DNA from: Hydrogenophaga pseudoflava
GTDB taxonomy: Bacteria > Pseudomonadota > Gammaproteobacteria > Burkholderiales > Burkholderiaceae_C
Direction of reading: 5' to 3'
Length of the DNA stretch: 64,000 nt
Assembly (NCBI RefSeq): GCF_031020795.1
Contig: NZ_JAVHJP010000008.1
Span: 62,001-126,000, forward strand
In this document: in pieces, positions 35,289 through 45,380 of the stretch
How the letters are laid out: each line of letters opens with the position of its first letter
Numbering within the stretch: the stretch's first letter is position 1
The notes under the pieces: model-generated
Seen by the model: only the letters and a program-made list of their open reading frames with translations
The model's database searches: none
Told to the model about the DNA's origin: nothing
Translations under genes and position numbers: made by a program

Positions 35289-37445
35289 TCAGTACGTCCA
35301 GTTCAACGAGACCGAGAGGCTGCGCGGGTCGCCGTAGTAGTTCTGGTCCCACAGCAGGCTGTTGAGATGCTTCTCGTCGGTGGCGTTGCGCAGGTTGGCG
35401 GTCAGGCTCCAGTGCTTGCTGAAGCGGTAGCGCGCCATCAGGTCCAGCAGGGCGTAGGCGTCCTGCGTGGAGGTGATGCCGCCACCCTGGTCGCGCGAGA
35501 TCGCGCTCTGCCACTTCAGGCTGGCGCCGAGCTCCAGGCCGGGCACGGCGTCGATGGCCACCGTGGTCGACAGGCGCAGGGTCTGGCGCGGCACGAAGGT
35601 GCGCACGTTCTGCCCGTCCTCGCCCTTGATGCGGTTCTGGGCATAGCCGGCGCTCAGCTGCCAGCCCGGGGCCACGGTGCCGGCGATCTCGGCCTCGAAG
35701 CCACGGGCGGTGGCGTCGACCCCGCGGTAGTAGGAGATGCCGTTGGCAAAACCGGCGTATTCGGCGGTGTTGTCCTGTTTCGTTCTGAAGACGGCGAGGC
35801 TGGCGTTCAGTCGCTTGTCGGTCGACTCGAACTTCAGGCCCAGTTCGCCGGTGCGGCCCTCGACCGGGTCGAGCACGGCGCCGCGGGCGTCCAGTTCGAT
35901 CTGCGGATTGAAGATGCTGGCGGCGCTGCCGTAGACCGAGACGTTTGGATGGACGTCGTAGACCAGGCCGGCAAAGGGCAGGGCCTTGCTGGCGCGGTAG
36001 TTGTGGTCGACGCCGTACTGCACGCCCGCGCTGCTGGCGCGGGTGGCGTTCAGGCCGGCGATCAGCTTGAGGCTGTCTGAGAGGCTGAACTTGCCGGCGC
36101 TGTAGACCGCGCGGCGCTTGTCGATGCGATGGCCGAAGGCCGAGACGCCCTGGTCGAAGTCGGGCATCGCGAAGCTACCGTCCAGCACCTGCTGGAGGGT
36201 GAGCGCCTGGCCCAGGTCGTCGTAGCTGGAAGCCATGTCGACCTTGTTGCGGCCGGCCGAGGCGCCGAACACGGCCTCGTGCCGGCGGCCGCCGAGTTCG
36301 AACGGACCCCGGACCTGCACGTCCGCGAGGGTCTGGCGTTCCTGGTGGTCGTAGGTCGAGGGCCAGCTGAACAGCCCGGAGCCGGTCGCCCGGTCGGGCG
36401 TGCCGTAGATGTAGAGCATGGCCGTGTCCGACTGGATGCGGCGCTGGCTGAGCGTGACCTTGGCGCTCCAGCCGCTGCCCAGGTCGTGCAGCAGCTCGGC
36501 GAAGCTGCGGCCGTCGTCGGTGTCCCAGCGGGCCCAGGCGGGCGCCGAACTGGCCGAGCTGTCGTAGTCGATGGCCGAGCCGTCGCTGTAGTACAGCGGC
36601 AGCGCACCCCACATCAGGCCCTGGGGCCGGTTGTTCTGTTGCGCGTGGCCCAGGGTCAGCACGGTCGACGGGCCCAGGTCGGCCTCGATCACACCCGAGG
36701 CCACCTGCTTGCGCGCGTGGTAGCGGTCGAGGTAGGAGTCCTTGTCCTCGTCGGCCACGATCAGGCGGCCGCGCAGGCTGCCGCTGGCGTTCAGCGGGCC
36801 GGCCACATCGGCGTCGACGCGCCGCAGGTTCCACGAGCCCAGGGTCAGGCCGGCGCTGGCCTGCAGCTGCGCGGTCGGGCGCTTGCGCACGAAGTTGACC
36901 GTGGCCGAGGGGTTGCCGGTGGACGAGAGCAGGCCGTTGGCGCCGCGCAGCACTTCCACACGGTCGTAGATGGCGGTGTCCATGTCGCCGTTGAGCAGGC
37001 CGGAGGCGAAGGGCAGGCCGATGCCGTCTTCCTGGAAGTTGGTGATGTCAAAGCCCCGGGCGGAGAAGTAGGTGCGGTCGGTCTCGACCTTCTCGACCTG
37101 CACGCCGGTGACGCCGGACAGCAGGGTGCGCACTTCGTTGAGGCCGAAGGCCTGCATCTGGGCCTGCGAGGTGACGCTGATGGACTGCGGCGTCTCGCGC
37201 AGGCGCAGGTCCAGGCCGGTGGCCGAGGTGGACACCGACGCACCGAAGGCGGGCGACTGTTCGGTGGGGGCGGCGATGGCGCTCGCGCGCACCACCACCG
37301 TGTCGAGGGCGGGGGCCGTGTCGGTGGCCGCGGTCTGGGCCAGTACGGAGGGTGCCGGTCCGAACAGGACCGAACCGGCGAGCGCAATGCGGGCGGCCAG
37401 GGCGAGCGGGCGGAGCGCCGCCGGTGCAGAAGAGTGGAGAGTCAT
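35289..37445 (-). CDS. TonB-dependent ferric-siderophore receptor, first of a tandem pair
   Basis: A 718-residue receptor with signal peptide ending SVLAQ, plug (VVVRASAIAAPTEQSPAFG; VEVLRGANGLLSSTGNPSAT) and a barrel ending VSLNWTY. It is similar along its length to the next receptor downstream, 54 bases away, and probably arose by duplication. A perfect-arm Fur box lies about 95 bases upstream of its ATG, so this is the first gene of the iron-repressed siderophore operon. Confidence 0.9.
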   Translation of the reverse strand: MTLHSSAPAALRPLALAARIALAGSVLFGPAPSVLAQTAATDTAPALDTVVVRASAIAAPTEQSPAFGASVSTSATGLDLRLRETPQSISVTSQAQMQAFGLNEVRTLLSGVTGVQVEKVETDRTYFSARGFDITNFQEDGIGLPFASGLLNGDMDTAIYDRVEVLRGANGLLSSTGNPSATVNFVRKRPTAQLQASAGLTLGSWNLRRVDADVAGPLNASGSLRGRLIVADEDKDSYLDRYHARKQVASGVIEADLGPSTVLTLGHAQQNNRPQGLMWGALPLYYSDGSAIDYDSSASSAPAWARWDTDDGRSFAELLHDLGSGWSAKVTLSQRRIQSDTAMLYIYGTPDRATGSGLFSWPSTYDHQERQTLADVQVRGPFELGGRRHEAVFGASAGRNKVDMASSYDDLGQALTLQQVLDGSFAMPDFDQGVSAFGHRIDKRRAVYSAGKFSLSDSLKLIAGLNATRASSAGVQYGVDHNYRASKALPFAGLVYDVHPNVSVYGSAASIFNPQIELDARGAVLDPVEGRTGELGLKFESTDKRLNASLAVFRTKQDNTAEYAGFANGISYYRGVDATARGFEAEIAGTVAPGWQLSAGYAQNRIKGEDGQNVRTFVPRQTLRLSTTVAIDAVPGLELGASLKWQSAISRDQGGGITSTQDAYALLDLMARYRFSKHWSLTANLRNATDEKHLNSLLWDQNYYGDPRSLSVSLNWTY

Positions 37446-37539
37446 GGATCAAGAGACAGCGGATCCGTCGGAGCGACGGGGGTGTTGGCTGGCTCTTGAG
37501 CGCGCGCGCAAACAGGCGCACCAATGGCTGGCTGGTGCT

Positions 37540-37558
37540 AAATGATAACCATTATCAG
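37540..37558 (-). promoter_or_regulatory. Fur box upstream of the siderophore receptor operon
   Basis: AAATGATAACCATTATCAG contains a perfect inverted repeat TGATAA-CCA-TTATCA (37543-37557), very close to the Fur consensus and the best Fur site in the window. It lies in the 168-base gap between the receptor start and the kinase gene, about 95 bases upstream of the receptor ATG. Confidence 0.8.
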
Positions 37559-37613
37559 TAACTGTTTCAAGATGAACGATCTGCCGGTGGTTCGCCCGGG
37601 GCCTGCCGCCGCC

Positions 37614-38564
37614 TCAGACCACGGGGCGGACCTGGACCTTGGCGAACAGCCGGCGCACGTCCTCGGGCCGCGCCAGCCCTGTGCCGGCGGTCAGCAGCGC
37701 GGCCGAGCCGGCGGCCACGCCCCAGGCGAAGGCCTGGTCCATCGGCATGCCGTGCTGCCAAGCCCAGACCAGGCCGGCCACGAAGCTGTCGCCCGCGCCC
37801 ACCGCGCTGGCCACCGGCATGTCCAGCGGCGGCGCGGACCACATCGCCTCGCGCGTGACCAGCAATGCGCCCAGGTGCCCCAGAGTCAGTGCCACGATCT
37901 CGGTCTTGCCGTCCTGCACCAGCTGGCGCGCCGCGGCCTGCCACTGCTCCGGTGTCTCCAGCGTCTGCCCGCTGAGTTCGGCCAGTTCCTTGAGGTTGGG
38001 CTTGAACAGGAACACGCCCTCGGCCAAGGCCGCCGCCAGCGCCGGGCCGGACGCGTCGAGCACCAGCTTCGCTCCGCGCTGACGGCACAGACGGGCGACG
38101 CGGGCGTAGAAATCGACCGGCACGCCCGGCGGCAGGCTGCCGCTGGCCACCACCATGTCGGGGAACTCGGCCTGGCCTTCGAGGTGCTGCAGGCAAGCGG
38201 TCCACTCGGCCTCGCTCAGGTGCGGGCCGGGCATGACGAAGCGGAACTCGGCGCCCGTGCTGTGTTCGTGCACAGTGAAGCTCACGCGGGTTTCGTCGGC
38301 GATCGGCAGGAACACGCTGTCCAGCCCCTCGTCGCGCATGCGTTTCTCCAGCCACTGGCCCGGCGAGCCGCCGGTCGGGCACAGCGAGGTGCAGCGCCCG
38401 CCCAGGCGCGTGAGCACGCGCGCCACGTTGACGCCGCCGCCGCCCGCGTCGTGCAGCGTGTCGCCGCAGCGCAGCTTGTGCGTGGGCACGACGTGTTCGG
38501 TCTCGGTCGCGAGGTCGACCGAGGGGTTCATGGTCAGGCAGAGGATGCGGGGCGGGGTGTTCAT
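37614..38564 (-). CDS. 1-phosphofructokinase/tagatose-6-phosphate kinase-type hexose kinase (PfkB family)
   Basis: An ATP-dependent sugar kinase of 316 residues. It starts MNTPPRILCLTMNPSVD, has the N-terminal GGGGVNVARVLTRLG motif and the C-terminal signature SAVGAGDSFVAG with the catalytic Asp. The LacC/FruK branch phosphorylates fructose-1-phosphate, fructose-6-phosphate or tagatose-6-phosphate; the sequence does not settle which. No PTS genes are nearby. The start at 38564 was chosen because the earlier in-frame ATG would place about 59 non-homologous residues in front. Confidence 0.85.
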   Translation of the reverse strand: MNTPPRILCLTMNPSVDLATETEHVVPTHKLRCGDTLHDAGGGGVNVARVLTRLGGRCTSLCPTGGSPGQWLEKRMRDEGLDSVFLPIADETRVSFTVHEHSTGAEFRFVMPGPHLSEAEWTACLQHLEGQAEFPDMVVASGSLPPGVPVDFYARVARLCRQRGAKLVLDASGPALAAALAEGVFLFKPNLKELAELSGQTLETPEQWQAAARQLVQDGKTEIVALTLGHLGALLVTREAMWSAPPLDMPVASAVGAGDSFVAGLVWAWQHGMPMDQAFAWGVAAGSAALLTAGTGLARPEDVRRLFAKVQVRPVV

Positions 38565-38608
38565 GCGGCGGTTGTACCGCATGCGCCGCCCGGCGGCTTT
38601 GTCCGGCC

Positions 38609-39184
38609 TCAACGCATGTGCTTGGCCCGTTTGGCGAGAAAGGCCTGCGCCACGGTCATGCCGCGCCGGCCGGGCTTCACCACGATGTCCTGTCCGGCCT
38701 GCACCGAACCTGGGCGCACCACCGCCAGGTACCAGCCGCAACAGCAGGCGTCCACCATCAGGCGCCCGGCGTCGCGCAGACCGGTGACGGCGTTGAACTT
38801 TGCGCAGGGTTCGCGCGGCGCCGTCACCCGCAGCACCAGGTCACCGACCGCCCATTCGTCGCCGATCCACACCCCGTGTTCGTGCAGGCCTTCGACGCTC
38901 AGGTTCTCGCCCACGAAGCCGAACGGCAGGCGCTCGTCGAACATCGAGACGCCACGCTCGCGCCGCCAGGCCTGCCAGCGGGGCAGGTGCTCGACCGGGT
39001 AGGCGTAGACCGCCTTGTCCAGGCCGCCGTGCACCGAAAGGTCGGCCTGCTCGTCGCCGTCCAGACCCAGCGGTCCGACCGCCACCGGGCCGCCGACCGG
39101 GGTCTTGCCGATCGCCGAGAGCACGCGCCGCCCGCCCACCAACAGCGGTCGTGCGGCGCCGGTCTGGACACTGACGACGCGCAC
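38609..39184 (-). CDS. MOSC-domain protein (YiiM-like)
   Basis: MOSC proteins handle sulfur or bind molybdenum cofactor; YiiM reduces N-hydroxylated purines. The 191-residue product has GLDGDEQADLSVHGG, PFGFVGENLSVEGL and the conserved cysteine in REPCAKF that would bind the cofactor. The GTG start at 39184 lies 2 bases after the pepP stop (39187), so it is co-transcribed with pepP. A longer open frame through pepP is a shadow. Confidence 0.85.
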   Translation of the reverse strand: MRVVSVQTGAARPLLVGGRRVLSAIGKTPVGGPVAVGPLGLDGDEQADLSVHGGLDKAVYAYPVEHLPRWQAWRRERGVSMFDERLPFGFVGENLSVEGLHEHGVWIGDEWAVGDLVLRVTAPREPCAKFNAVTGLRDAGRLMVDACCCGWYLAVVRPGSVQAGQDIVVKPGRRGMTVAQAFLAKRAKHMR

Positions 39185-39186
39185 GT

Positions 39187-40584
39187 TCAGCCGCGCATCA
39201 GCGCTTCGATCTCGTCGGCCTTCACCGGCACGTCGCGGGTGATGAGTTCGCAGCCGGCCTCGGTGACGATGGCGTCGTCCTCGATGCGGATGCCGATGTT
39301 CCAGAACGCCTCGGGCACACCCTCGCCCGGGCGCACGTACAGGCCGGGCTCGATGGTCAGCGCCATGCCCGGGCGCAGGATGCGGCTGGGCCGGTCCTTG
39401 ATCACCTCCCCCGAGAGCGGGTCCTTGCGCTCGTTCACCGTGCCCACCTCGCTCGGCTCCACATAGCTGCCGCAGTCGTGCACGTCCATGCCCAGCCAGT
39501 GGCCGGTGCGGTGCATGTAGAACGGGAAGTAGGCGCGGCTGGCGATCACGTCCTGCGCGCCGCCGACCTTGTTCCTGTCGAGCAGGCCGACGTCCAGCAG
39601 CCCCTGCGCCAGCACGGCCACGGTGGCCTCGTGCGGATCGGTGAAGCGGTTGCCGGGTTTCGTGGCGGCCACCGCCGCGTCTTGCGAGGCCAGCACCAGG
39701 TCGTAGAGCGTGCGCTGCGGGCCGGTGAAGGTGCCGTTGGCCGGGAAGGTGCGGGAGATGTCGCTGGCGTAGCCGTCGAGCTCGCAGCCGGCGTCGATCA
39801 GCACCAGCTCGCCGCTGCAAATGGGCGCGGCGTCGGCGCGGTAGTGCAGCACGCAGGCGTTGGCGCCGGCGGCGACGATGCTGCCGTAGGCCGGGTACTG
39901 CGAGCCGTGCTGGCGGAATTCGTGCAGCAGCTCGGCGTCCAGGTGGTACTCGCGCACATCCTGCCCGGCGCGCAGCATGGCGGCGCTGCGCTGCATGGCG
40001 CGGATGTGGGCGCGCGCGCTGATCTGCGCCGCGCGGCGCATCACGGCCGCCTCGTGCGCATCTTTGAACAGGCGCATCTCGTCCAGCGGGCCACACAGGT
40101 CGCGCTGCTGCTCGGGGCACAACGCACCGTAGCGCACGCGGGCCCGCACCGGCTCCAGCCAGCCGTTGATGCGGCTGTCCAGCCCCTTGTGGGTGGCGAA
40201 CGGGTACCAGACCACGCTGCGGTTCTCCAGCAGTTTCGGCAGGCGCTGGTCCAGTTCGGTCGTCGGGAAGGCCGCCTGCACGCCGAGCGCGTCGGGCGCG
40301 GCGGCCGGGCCCAGGCGGATGCCGTCCCAGATCTCGCGCTCGGGGTCCTTGGGGTTGCAGAACAGCGTGGACTCGCCCTCGGCGGTCAGCACCAGCCAGG
40401 CGTTGGGCTCGGTGAAGCCGGTCAGGTAGTAGAAGTAGCTGTCGTGCCGGAACAGGAAATCGCTGTCGCGGTTGCGCTGCTGTTCGGGCGCGGTGGGCAC
40501 GATGGCGATGCCACCGGGGGTCAGCTGCGCGGCCAGGCGGGCGCGGCGCTGTGCGTAGAGGGTGAAAGAGGTCTGGGCGTCCAT
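39187..40584 (-). CDS. pepP: Xaa-Pro aminopeptidase (aminopeptidase P)
   Basis: It removes the first residue of peptides with proline second. The 465-residue product has an AMP_N domain (IVPTAPEQQRNRDSDFLFR) and a pita-bread metallopeptidase domain. The two-metal ligands are visible: DAGCELDGYASDISR (Asp, Asp), RTGHWLGMDVHD (His), TIEPGLY (Glu) and EAGCELIT (Glu). ATG 40584 (MDAQTSF) is preferred; an ATG 8 codons earlier is possible. It lies between murU and the MOSC gene, all on the minus strand. Confidence 0.93.
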   Translation of the reverse strand: MDAQTSFTLYAQRRARLAAQLTPGGIAIVPTAPEQQRNRDSDFLFRHDSYFYYLTGFTEPNAWLVLTAEGESTLFCNPKDPEREIWDGIRLGPAAAPDALGVQAAFPTTELDQRLPKLLENRSVVWYPFATHKGLDSRINGWLEPVRARVRYGALCPEQQRDLCGPLDEMRLFKDAHEAAVMRRAAQISARAHIRAMQRSAAMLRAGQDVREYHLDAELLHEFRQHGSQYPAYGSIVAAGANACVLHYRADAAPICSGELVLIDAGCELDGYASDISRTFPANGTFTGPQRTLYDLVLASQDAAVAATKPGNRFTDPHEATVAVLAQGLLDVGLLDRNKVGGAQDVIASRAYFPFYMHRTGHWLGMDVHDCGSYVEPSEVGTVNERKDPLSGEVIKDRPSRILRPGMALTIEPGLYVRPGEGVPEAFWNIGIRIEDDAIVTEAGCELITRDVPVKADEIEALMRG

Positions 40585-40627
40585 CGCCGCATTGTGCGGC
40601 TTTTGCATGCTCGCGCGCGGCGCAGGG

Positions 40628-41362
40628 TCAGCGGTTCAGCTCGTCAAGGCGCTCGGGCGTGCCCACGTCGGTCCACGGGCCGGTGTACAGCTCGGCGCCG
40701 ACCCGCCCGGCGTCCATCGCCTTGCGCAGCAGCGGCGCCAGCGGCTCGGCCGTGCCCTGCGGGTTGCCGGGAATGGTTTCGCTCCACGGCGCCTCGAATA
40801 GGGCGCGCCGGTACAGGCCGATGGTGCTGTAGGTGAAGCGCTCGCCGTCGGCGCTGTTGAGCGCACGGCCGACGGACGAGAGCCCGAAGTCGCCCCGGGG
40901 GTTGTGGGGCGGGTTGGGCACCAGCCAAAGGTGGGCCAGGTCGTCGCTGGCCAGGAAGCGGTCCACGCTGTCCTGGCCAAACACGAAGTCCGGCGCGTAG
41001 ACGTCCCCGGCCAGCACCCAGAACACCTCGCCGAGCAGCGGCAGCGCGCGCGAGATGCCGCCGGCGGTCTCCAGCGCGTAGCCGAAATCCTGCCCTTCGT
41101 GCGAGAACCGCAGCTCGGCCCCGGGGTGCTGCTGGGGCCAGTCGGCGTAGCGCTCGGCGATCTGCTCGCCCAGCCAGGCGGTGTTGATCACCAGCCGGTC
41201 AAAGCCGCCCCGCGACAGCGCTTCCATGGCCCACTGCATCAGCGGCTTGCCGCGCAGCGGCAGCAGGGGCTTGGGGGTGGTGTCGGTGAGCGGCCGCATG
41301 CGCATGCCCCGACCGGCGGCCAGGATCATGGCGGGAATGGGCGTGTGCAGGGGAGTGGCCAT
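40628..41362 (-). CDS. murU: N-acetylmuramate alpha-1-phosphate uridylyltransferase
   Basis: MurU converts MurNAc-1-phosphate to UDP-MurNAc in the cell-wall recycling route that bypasses MurA. The 244-residue product is a small nucleotidyltransferase with GRGMRMRPLTDTTPKP, GGFDRLVINTAWLG, LAGDVYAPDF and TDVGTPERLDEL, matching MurU over the longer GlmU or RfbA types. Its partner kinase amgK is not adjacent; the possible amgK 5' end is at the other end of the window. It starts divergently from tkt. Confidence 0.88.
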   Translation of the reverse strand: MATPLHTPIPAMILAAGRGMRMRPLTDTTPKPLLPLRGKPLMQWAMEALSRGGFDRLVINTAWLGEQIAERYADWPQQHPGAELRFSHEGQDFGYALETAGGISRALPLLGEVFWVLAGDVYAPDFVFGQDSVDRFLASDDLAHLWLVPNPPHNPRGDFGLSSVGRALNSADGERFTYSTIGLYRRALFEAPWSETIPGNPQGTAEPLAPLLRKAMDAGRVGAELYTGPWTDVGTPERLDELNR

Positions 41363-41400
41363 GGAGGGTGTGCGTTCGGCGAACCGCCGCGCGCATTATG

Positions 41401-41432
41401 GTCCGCGGACCGGGGCCGATAAAATCCCCGGT
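41401..41432 (+). promoter_or_regulatory. tkt promoter region with nested inverted repeats
   Basis: A perfect 10-bp palindrome GTCCGCGGAC (41401-41410) is followed by a 7-bp inverted repeat ACCGGGG/CCCCGGT (41409-41415 and 41426-41432). The spacer contains GATAAAAT, a good -10. Such symmetry around a -10 is typical of operators, but no regulator is identified. It lies in the 111-base gap between murU and tkt. Confidence 0.45.
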
Positions 41433-41473
41433 TTCGGCCCGCGCCGACCTCTTCTCTCCCCCTCCCCCGCACC

Positions 41474-43552
41474 ATGTCCGACGCCACCCCCAGCACCGCC
41501 GCCCCCGCCCCCGTCTCCACCGTGAGCGCCCAGACCCAGGCCAACGCCATCCGCGCGCTCGCCATGGACGCGGTGCAGGCCGCCAACTCCGGCCACCCCG
41601 GCGCGCCCATGGGCATGGCCGACATGGCCGTCGCGTTGTGGGGCCGCCACCTGCGCCACAACCCGACCAATCCCGCCTGGGCCAACCGCGACCGCTTCGT
41701 GCTGTCCAACGGCCACGGCTCCATGCTGATCTACGCGCTGCTGCACCTCACGGGCTACAAGCTGCCGATCGGCGAACTCAAGAACTTCCGCCAGCTGCAC
41801 AGCAAGACGGCCGGCCACCCCGAAGTGGGCGTGACCCCCGGCGTGGAAACCACCACCGGCCCGCTGGGCCAGGGCATCACCAACGCGGTGGGCATGGCGC
41901 TGGCCGAGAAGCTGCTGGCGTCCGAGTTCAACCGCGAAGGCCACGCCATCGTCGACCACCACACCTACGTGTTCCTGGGCGACGGCTGCCTGATGGAAGG
42001 CATCAGCCACGAGGCCGTGGCCCTGGCCGGCGCCTGGAAGCTCAACAAGCTGGTGGCGCTGTACGACGACAACGGCATCTCCATCGACGGCCAGGTCGCG
42101 CCCTGGTTCATCGACAACACGCCCCAGCGTTTTGAAGCGTGTGGCTGGAACGTGATCCGCGCCGTCGATGGCCACGACGCCGACGCCGTGAGCGCCGCCA
42201 TCGCCGCCGCCAAGAACAGCGCCGACAAGCCGACCCTGATCTGCTGCAAGACCAGCATCGGCAAGGGCAGCCCGAACCGCGCCAACACCGCCAAGGCCCA
42301 CGGCGAGCCGCTGGGCGCTGAAGAGATCAAGCTGACCCGCGAAGCCCTGGGCTGGAGCCACGAGCCCTTCAAGATCCCCAAGGACGTGTACGCCGCCTGG
42401 GACGCCAAGGAGGCCGGCAAGGCCGCCGAGGCCGCCTGGAACGAGCAGTTCGCCGCCTACAAGGCCGCCTTCCCCGAGCTGGCCAAGGAATTCGTGCGCC
42501 GCATGAAGGGCGAGCTGCCCAAGTCCTTCAACCAGGTGGCCGTCAACGCCGCCGTCGAAGCCCACACCAAGGCCGAGACCGTGGCCAGCCGCAAGGCCAG
42601 CCAGATCGCGCTGGAGCATTTCACGGCGGCCCTGCCCGAGCTGCTGGGCGGCTCGGCCGACCTGACCGGCTCCAACCTGACCAACACCAAGTCCACGCCC
42701 AACCTGCGCTTTGACCTGGCAGGCAACGTTGTGAAGAACGAGGCTGGCCAGGGTGGCCGCCACATCAACTACGGCGTGCGCGAGTTCGGCATGGCCGCGA
42801 TCATGAACGGCGTCGCCCTGCACGGCGGTTTCATCCCCTACGGCGGCACCTTCCTGACCTTCAGCGACTACAGCCGCAACGCCATCCGCATGGCCGCGCT
42901 GATGAAGCAGCGCGTGATCCACGTGTTCACGCACGACTCCATCGGCCTCGGTGAAGACGGCCCGACCCACCAGTCGATCGAGCACGTCGCCAGCCTGCGC
43001 CTGATCCCGGGCCTGGACGTCTGGCGCCCGGCCGACACGGCCGAAACCGCCGTGGCCTGGGCCGTGGCCCTGCAGACCGCGAATCGCCCGAGCGCCCTGT
43101 GCCTGTCGCGCCAGAACCTGCCCTACGCGCCCAAGGCCGACCTGGCCGACATCAGCAAGGGCGGCTACGTGCTGTCCGAGCCGGCCGACGTGGGCCTGAA
43201 GAAGAAGGCCCAGGCGGTCATCATCGCCACCGGCTCCGAAGTGCAGCTGGCGCTCAAGGCCCAGGAAGCCCTGGCCCGGGAACACAAGATCGCCGTGCGT
43301 GTGGTGTCCATGCCCAGCACCAGCGTGTTCGACCGCCAGAGCGCCGATTACAAGGCCGCCGTGTGCCCGAAGGGCCTGCCGCGCGTGGCCGTCGAGATGG
43401 GGTCCACCGACGGCTGGTGGAAGTACGGCGTGTCGGCCGTGGTCGGCATCGACACCTACGGCGAATCGGCCCCGGCGCCGGTGCTGTTCAAGCATTTCGG
43501 CTTCACCCCCGAGAACGTGGCCGACACGGTGCGTACCGTGCTGGCGAAGTAA
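41474..43552 (+). CDS. tkt: Transketolase
   Basis: A thiamine-diphosphate enzyme moving two-carbon units in the pentose phosphate (and, where present, Calvin) pathways. The 692-residue product has [13 protein letters not shown] at the N-terminus, the ThDP/metal motif [13 protein letters not shown], and a pyrimidine domain with [17 protein letters not shown]. The ATG at 41474 follows a pyrimidine-rich leader without a strong ribosome-binding site. gapA follows 42 bases downstream, so central-carbon co-transcription is likely. Confidence 0.96.
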   Translation: MSDATPSTAAPAPVSTVSAQTQANAIRALAMDAVQAANSGHPGAPMGMADMAVALWGRHLRHNPTNPAWANRDRFVLSNGHGSMLIYALLHLTGYKLPIGELKNFRQLHSKTAGHPEVGVTPGVETTTGPLGQGITNAVGMALAEKLLASEFNREGHAIVDHHTYVFLGDGCLMEGISHEAVALAGAWKLNKLVALYDDNGISIDGQVAPWFIDNTPQRFEACGWNVIRAVDGHDADAVSAAIAAAKNSADKPTLICCKTSIGKGSPNRANTAKAHGEPLGAEEIKLTREALGWSHEPFKIPKDVYAAWDAKEAGKAAEAAWNEQFAAYKAAFPELAKEFVRRMKGELPKSFNQVAVNAAVEAHTKAETVASRKASQIALEHFTAALPELLGGSADLTGSNLTNTKSTPNLRFDLAGNVVKNEAGQGGRHINYGVREFGMAAIMNGVALHGGFIPYGGTFLTFSDYSRNAIRMAALMKQRVIHVFTHDSIGLGEDGPTHQSIEHVASLRLIPGLDVWRPADTAETAVAWAVALQTANRPSALCLSRQNLPYAPKADLADISKGGYVLSEPADVGLKKKAQAVIIATGSEVQLALKAQEALAREHKIAVRVVSMPSTSVFDRQSADYKAAVCPKGLPRVAVEMGSTDGWWKYGVSAVVGIDTYGESAPAPVLFKHFGFTPENVADTVRTVLAK

Positions 43553-44593
<1,041 letters not shown>

Positions 44594-44596
44594 GCT

Positions 44597-44669
44597 CCCC
44601 CCTGCGCCGCTCCGCGGCTTTCCCCCGGAGGGGGGCGCACCCTGTGGCCCGGCGAAGCCGGTTCCACGG
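44597..44669 (-). repeat. Dispersed palindromic intergenic element, copy C
   Basis: Its reverse complement aligns block by block with copies A and B (GGAACCGGCTTCGCCGGGCC, then CCCCCC/GGGGG arms, then GCCGCGGAGCGGC). Here it lies in true intergenic DNA between the gapA stop and the gapA terminator. Confidence 0.75.
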
Positions 44670-44682
44670 GTGCCCTGGAGCT

Positions 44683-44713
44683 AAAAGCCGCTGTAAAAAC
44701 AGCGGCTTTTTTT
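44683..44713. terminator. Bidirectional terminator between gapA and the SPOR gene
   Basis: A 12-bp perfect stem AAAAGCCGCTGT/ACAGCGGCTTTT with an A4 loop is followed by more T residues. A- and T-runs on both sides suit termination of gapA (plus) and the SPOR gene (minus), whose stop lies at 44712. Confidence 0.85.
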
Positions 44714-45380
44714 ATTCGCAGGGCTGGAGTTTTTTGCCGGCCAGGGGCTCGCCCAGGCTGTCGACGGCCGTGCGTTGCTCGTCGGTGATCGCGGGCAGGC
44801 GCAGGGTCCAGGACACGCTCTCGGGCCGCTCGACGGCGGCGCGTGCGGTGCGCACGCCTTTGCGGGCGACGTCCTTGAGTGCCTGCTGCACCGACTCTTC
44901 GCTGGAGAACGTGCCCAGGGCCAGTCCCGGACCTGTGGAGGGCAGGTTGACTTCGCGGAACTCGATCTTGAGTTCGCGCAGCTCGCCCTTTTTCTTCTCC
45001 ATCTGCTCGTCGTTGTAGCGGCCCATGTAGACGATCCAGCGGCCGGAGGACTTCGCCTCGCTGAACTGCCAGAGCCCTTCGCTCAGGCCGGTGCTGGCGA
45101 GTGCGGCGCGCAGCGCCTCGGCCTGTGGCGCCGTGAGACCGGCGGCCAGCCAGCAGGCCGTGGCGGGCGTGGCCGCGGAGGGGGCGGCCTGCGCCACGTC
45201 CTCCGGCTCGGCGCGGGGGCCATTGAGCAGCCGCAGCGTGCTCGGTTCGATCTGCGTGTGCAGCCGTTCGGGCTCGCTCTGCTGCGCGGGGGCCAAGCCG
45301 AGGCCCGCCAGGTAGCCCTGGGTCCAGGCAAAGTAGACCGCGTTGGCCAGCAGCAGCGCGATGGCGACGAGTCTCAGCAT
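44712..45380 (-). CDS. SPOR-domain membrane-anchored protein
   Basis: A 222-residue protein with one N-terminal transmembrane segment (LVAIALLLANAVYFAWTQG). After a linker comes a SPOR-like domain (CWLAAGLTAPQAEALRAAL through RWIVYMGRYN to LALGTFSSEESVQQALKDV). SPOR domains bind denuded glycan strands at the division septum, so a role in cell division or envelope maintenance is likely. Its ATG overlaps the birA stop by 7 bases, as in other Burkholderiales. Confidence 0.8.
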   Translation of the reverse strand: MLRLVAIALLLANAVYFAWTQGYLAGLGLAPAQQSEPERLHTQIEPSTLRLLNGPRAEPEDVAQAAPSAATPATACWLAAGLTAPQAEALRAALASTGLSEGLWQFSEAKSSGRWIVYMGRYNDEQMEKKKGELRELKIEFREVNLPSTGPGLALGTFSSEESVQQALKDVARKGVRTARAAVERPESVSWTLRLPAITDEQRTAVDSLGEPLAGKKLQPCE

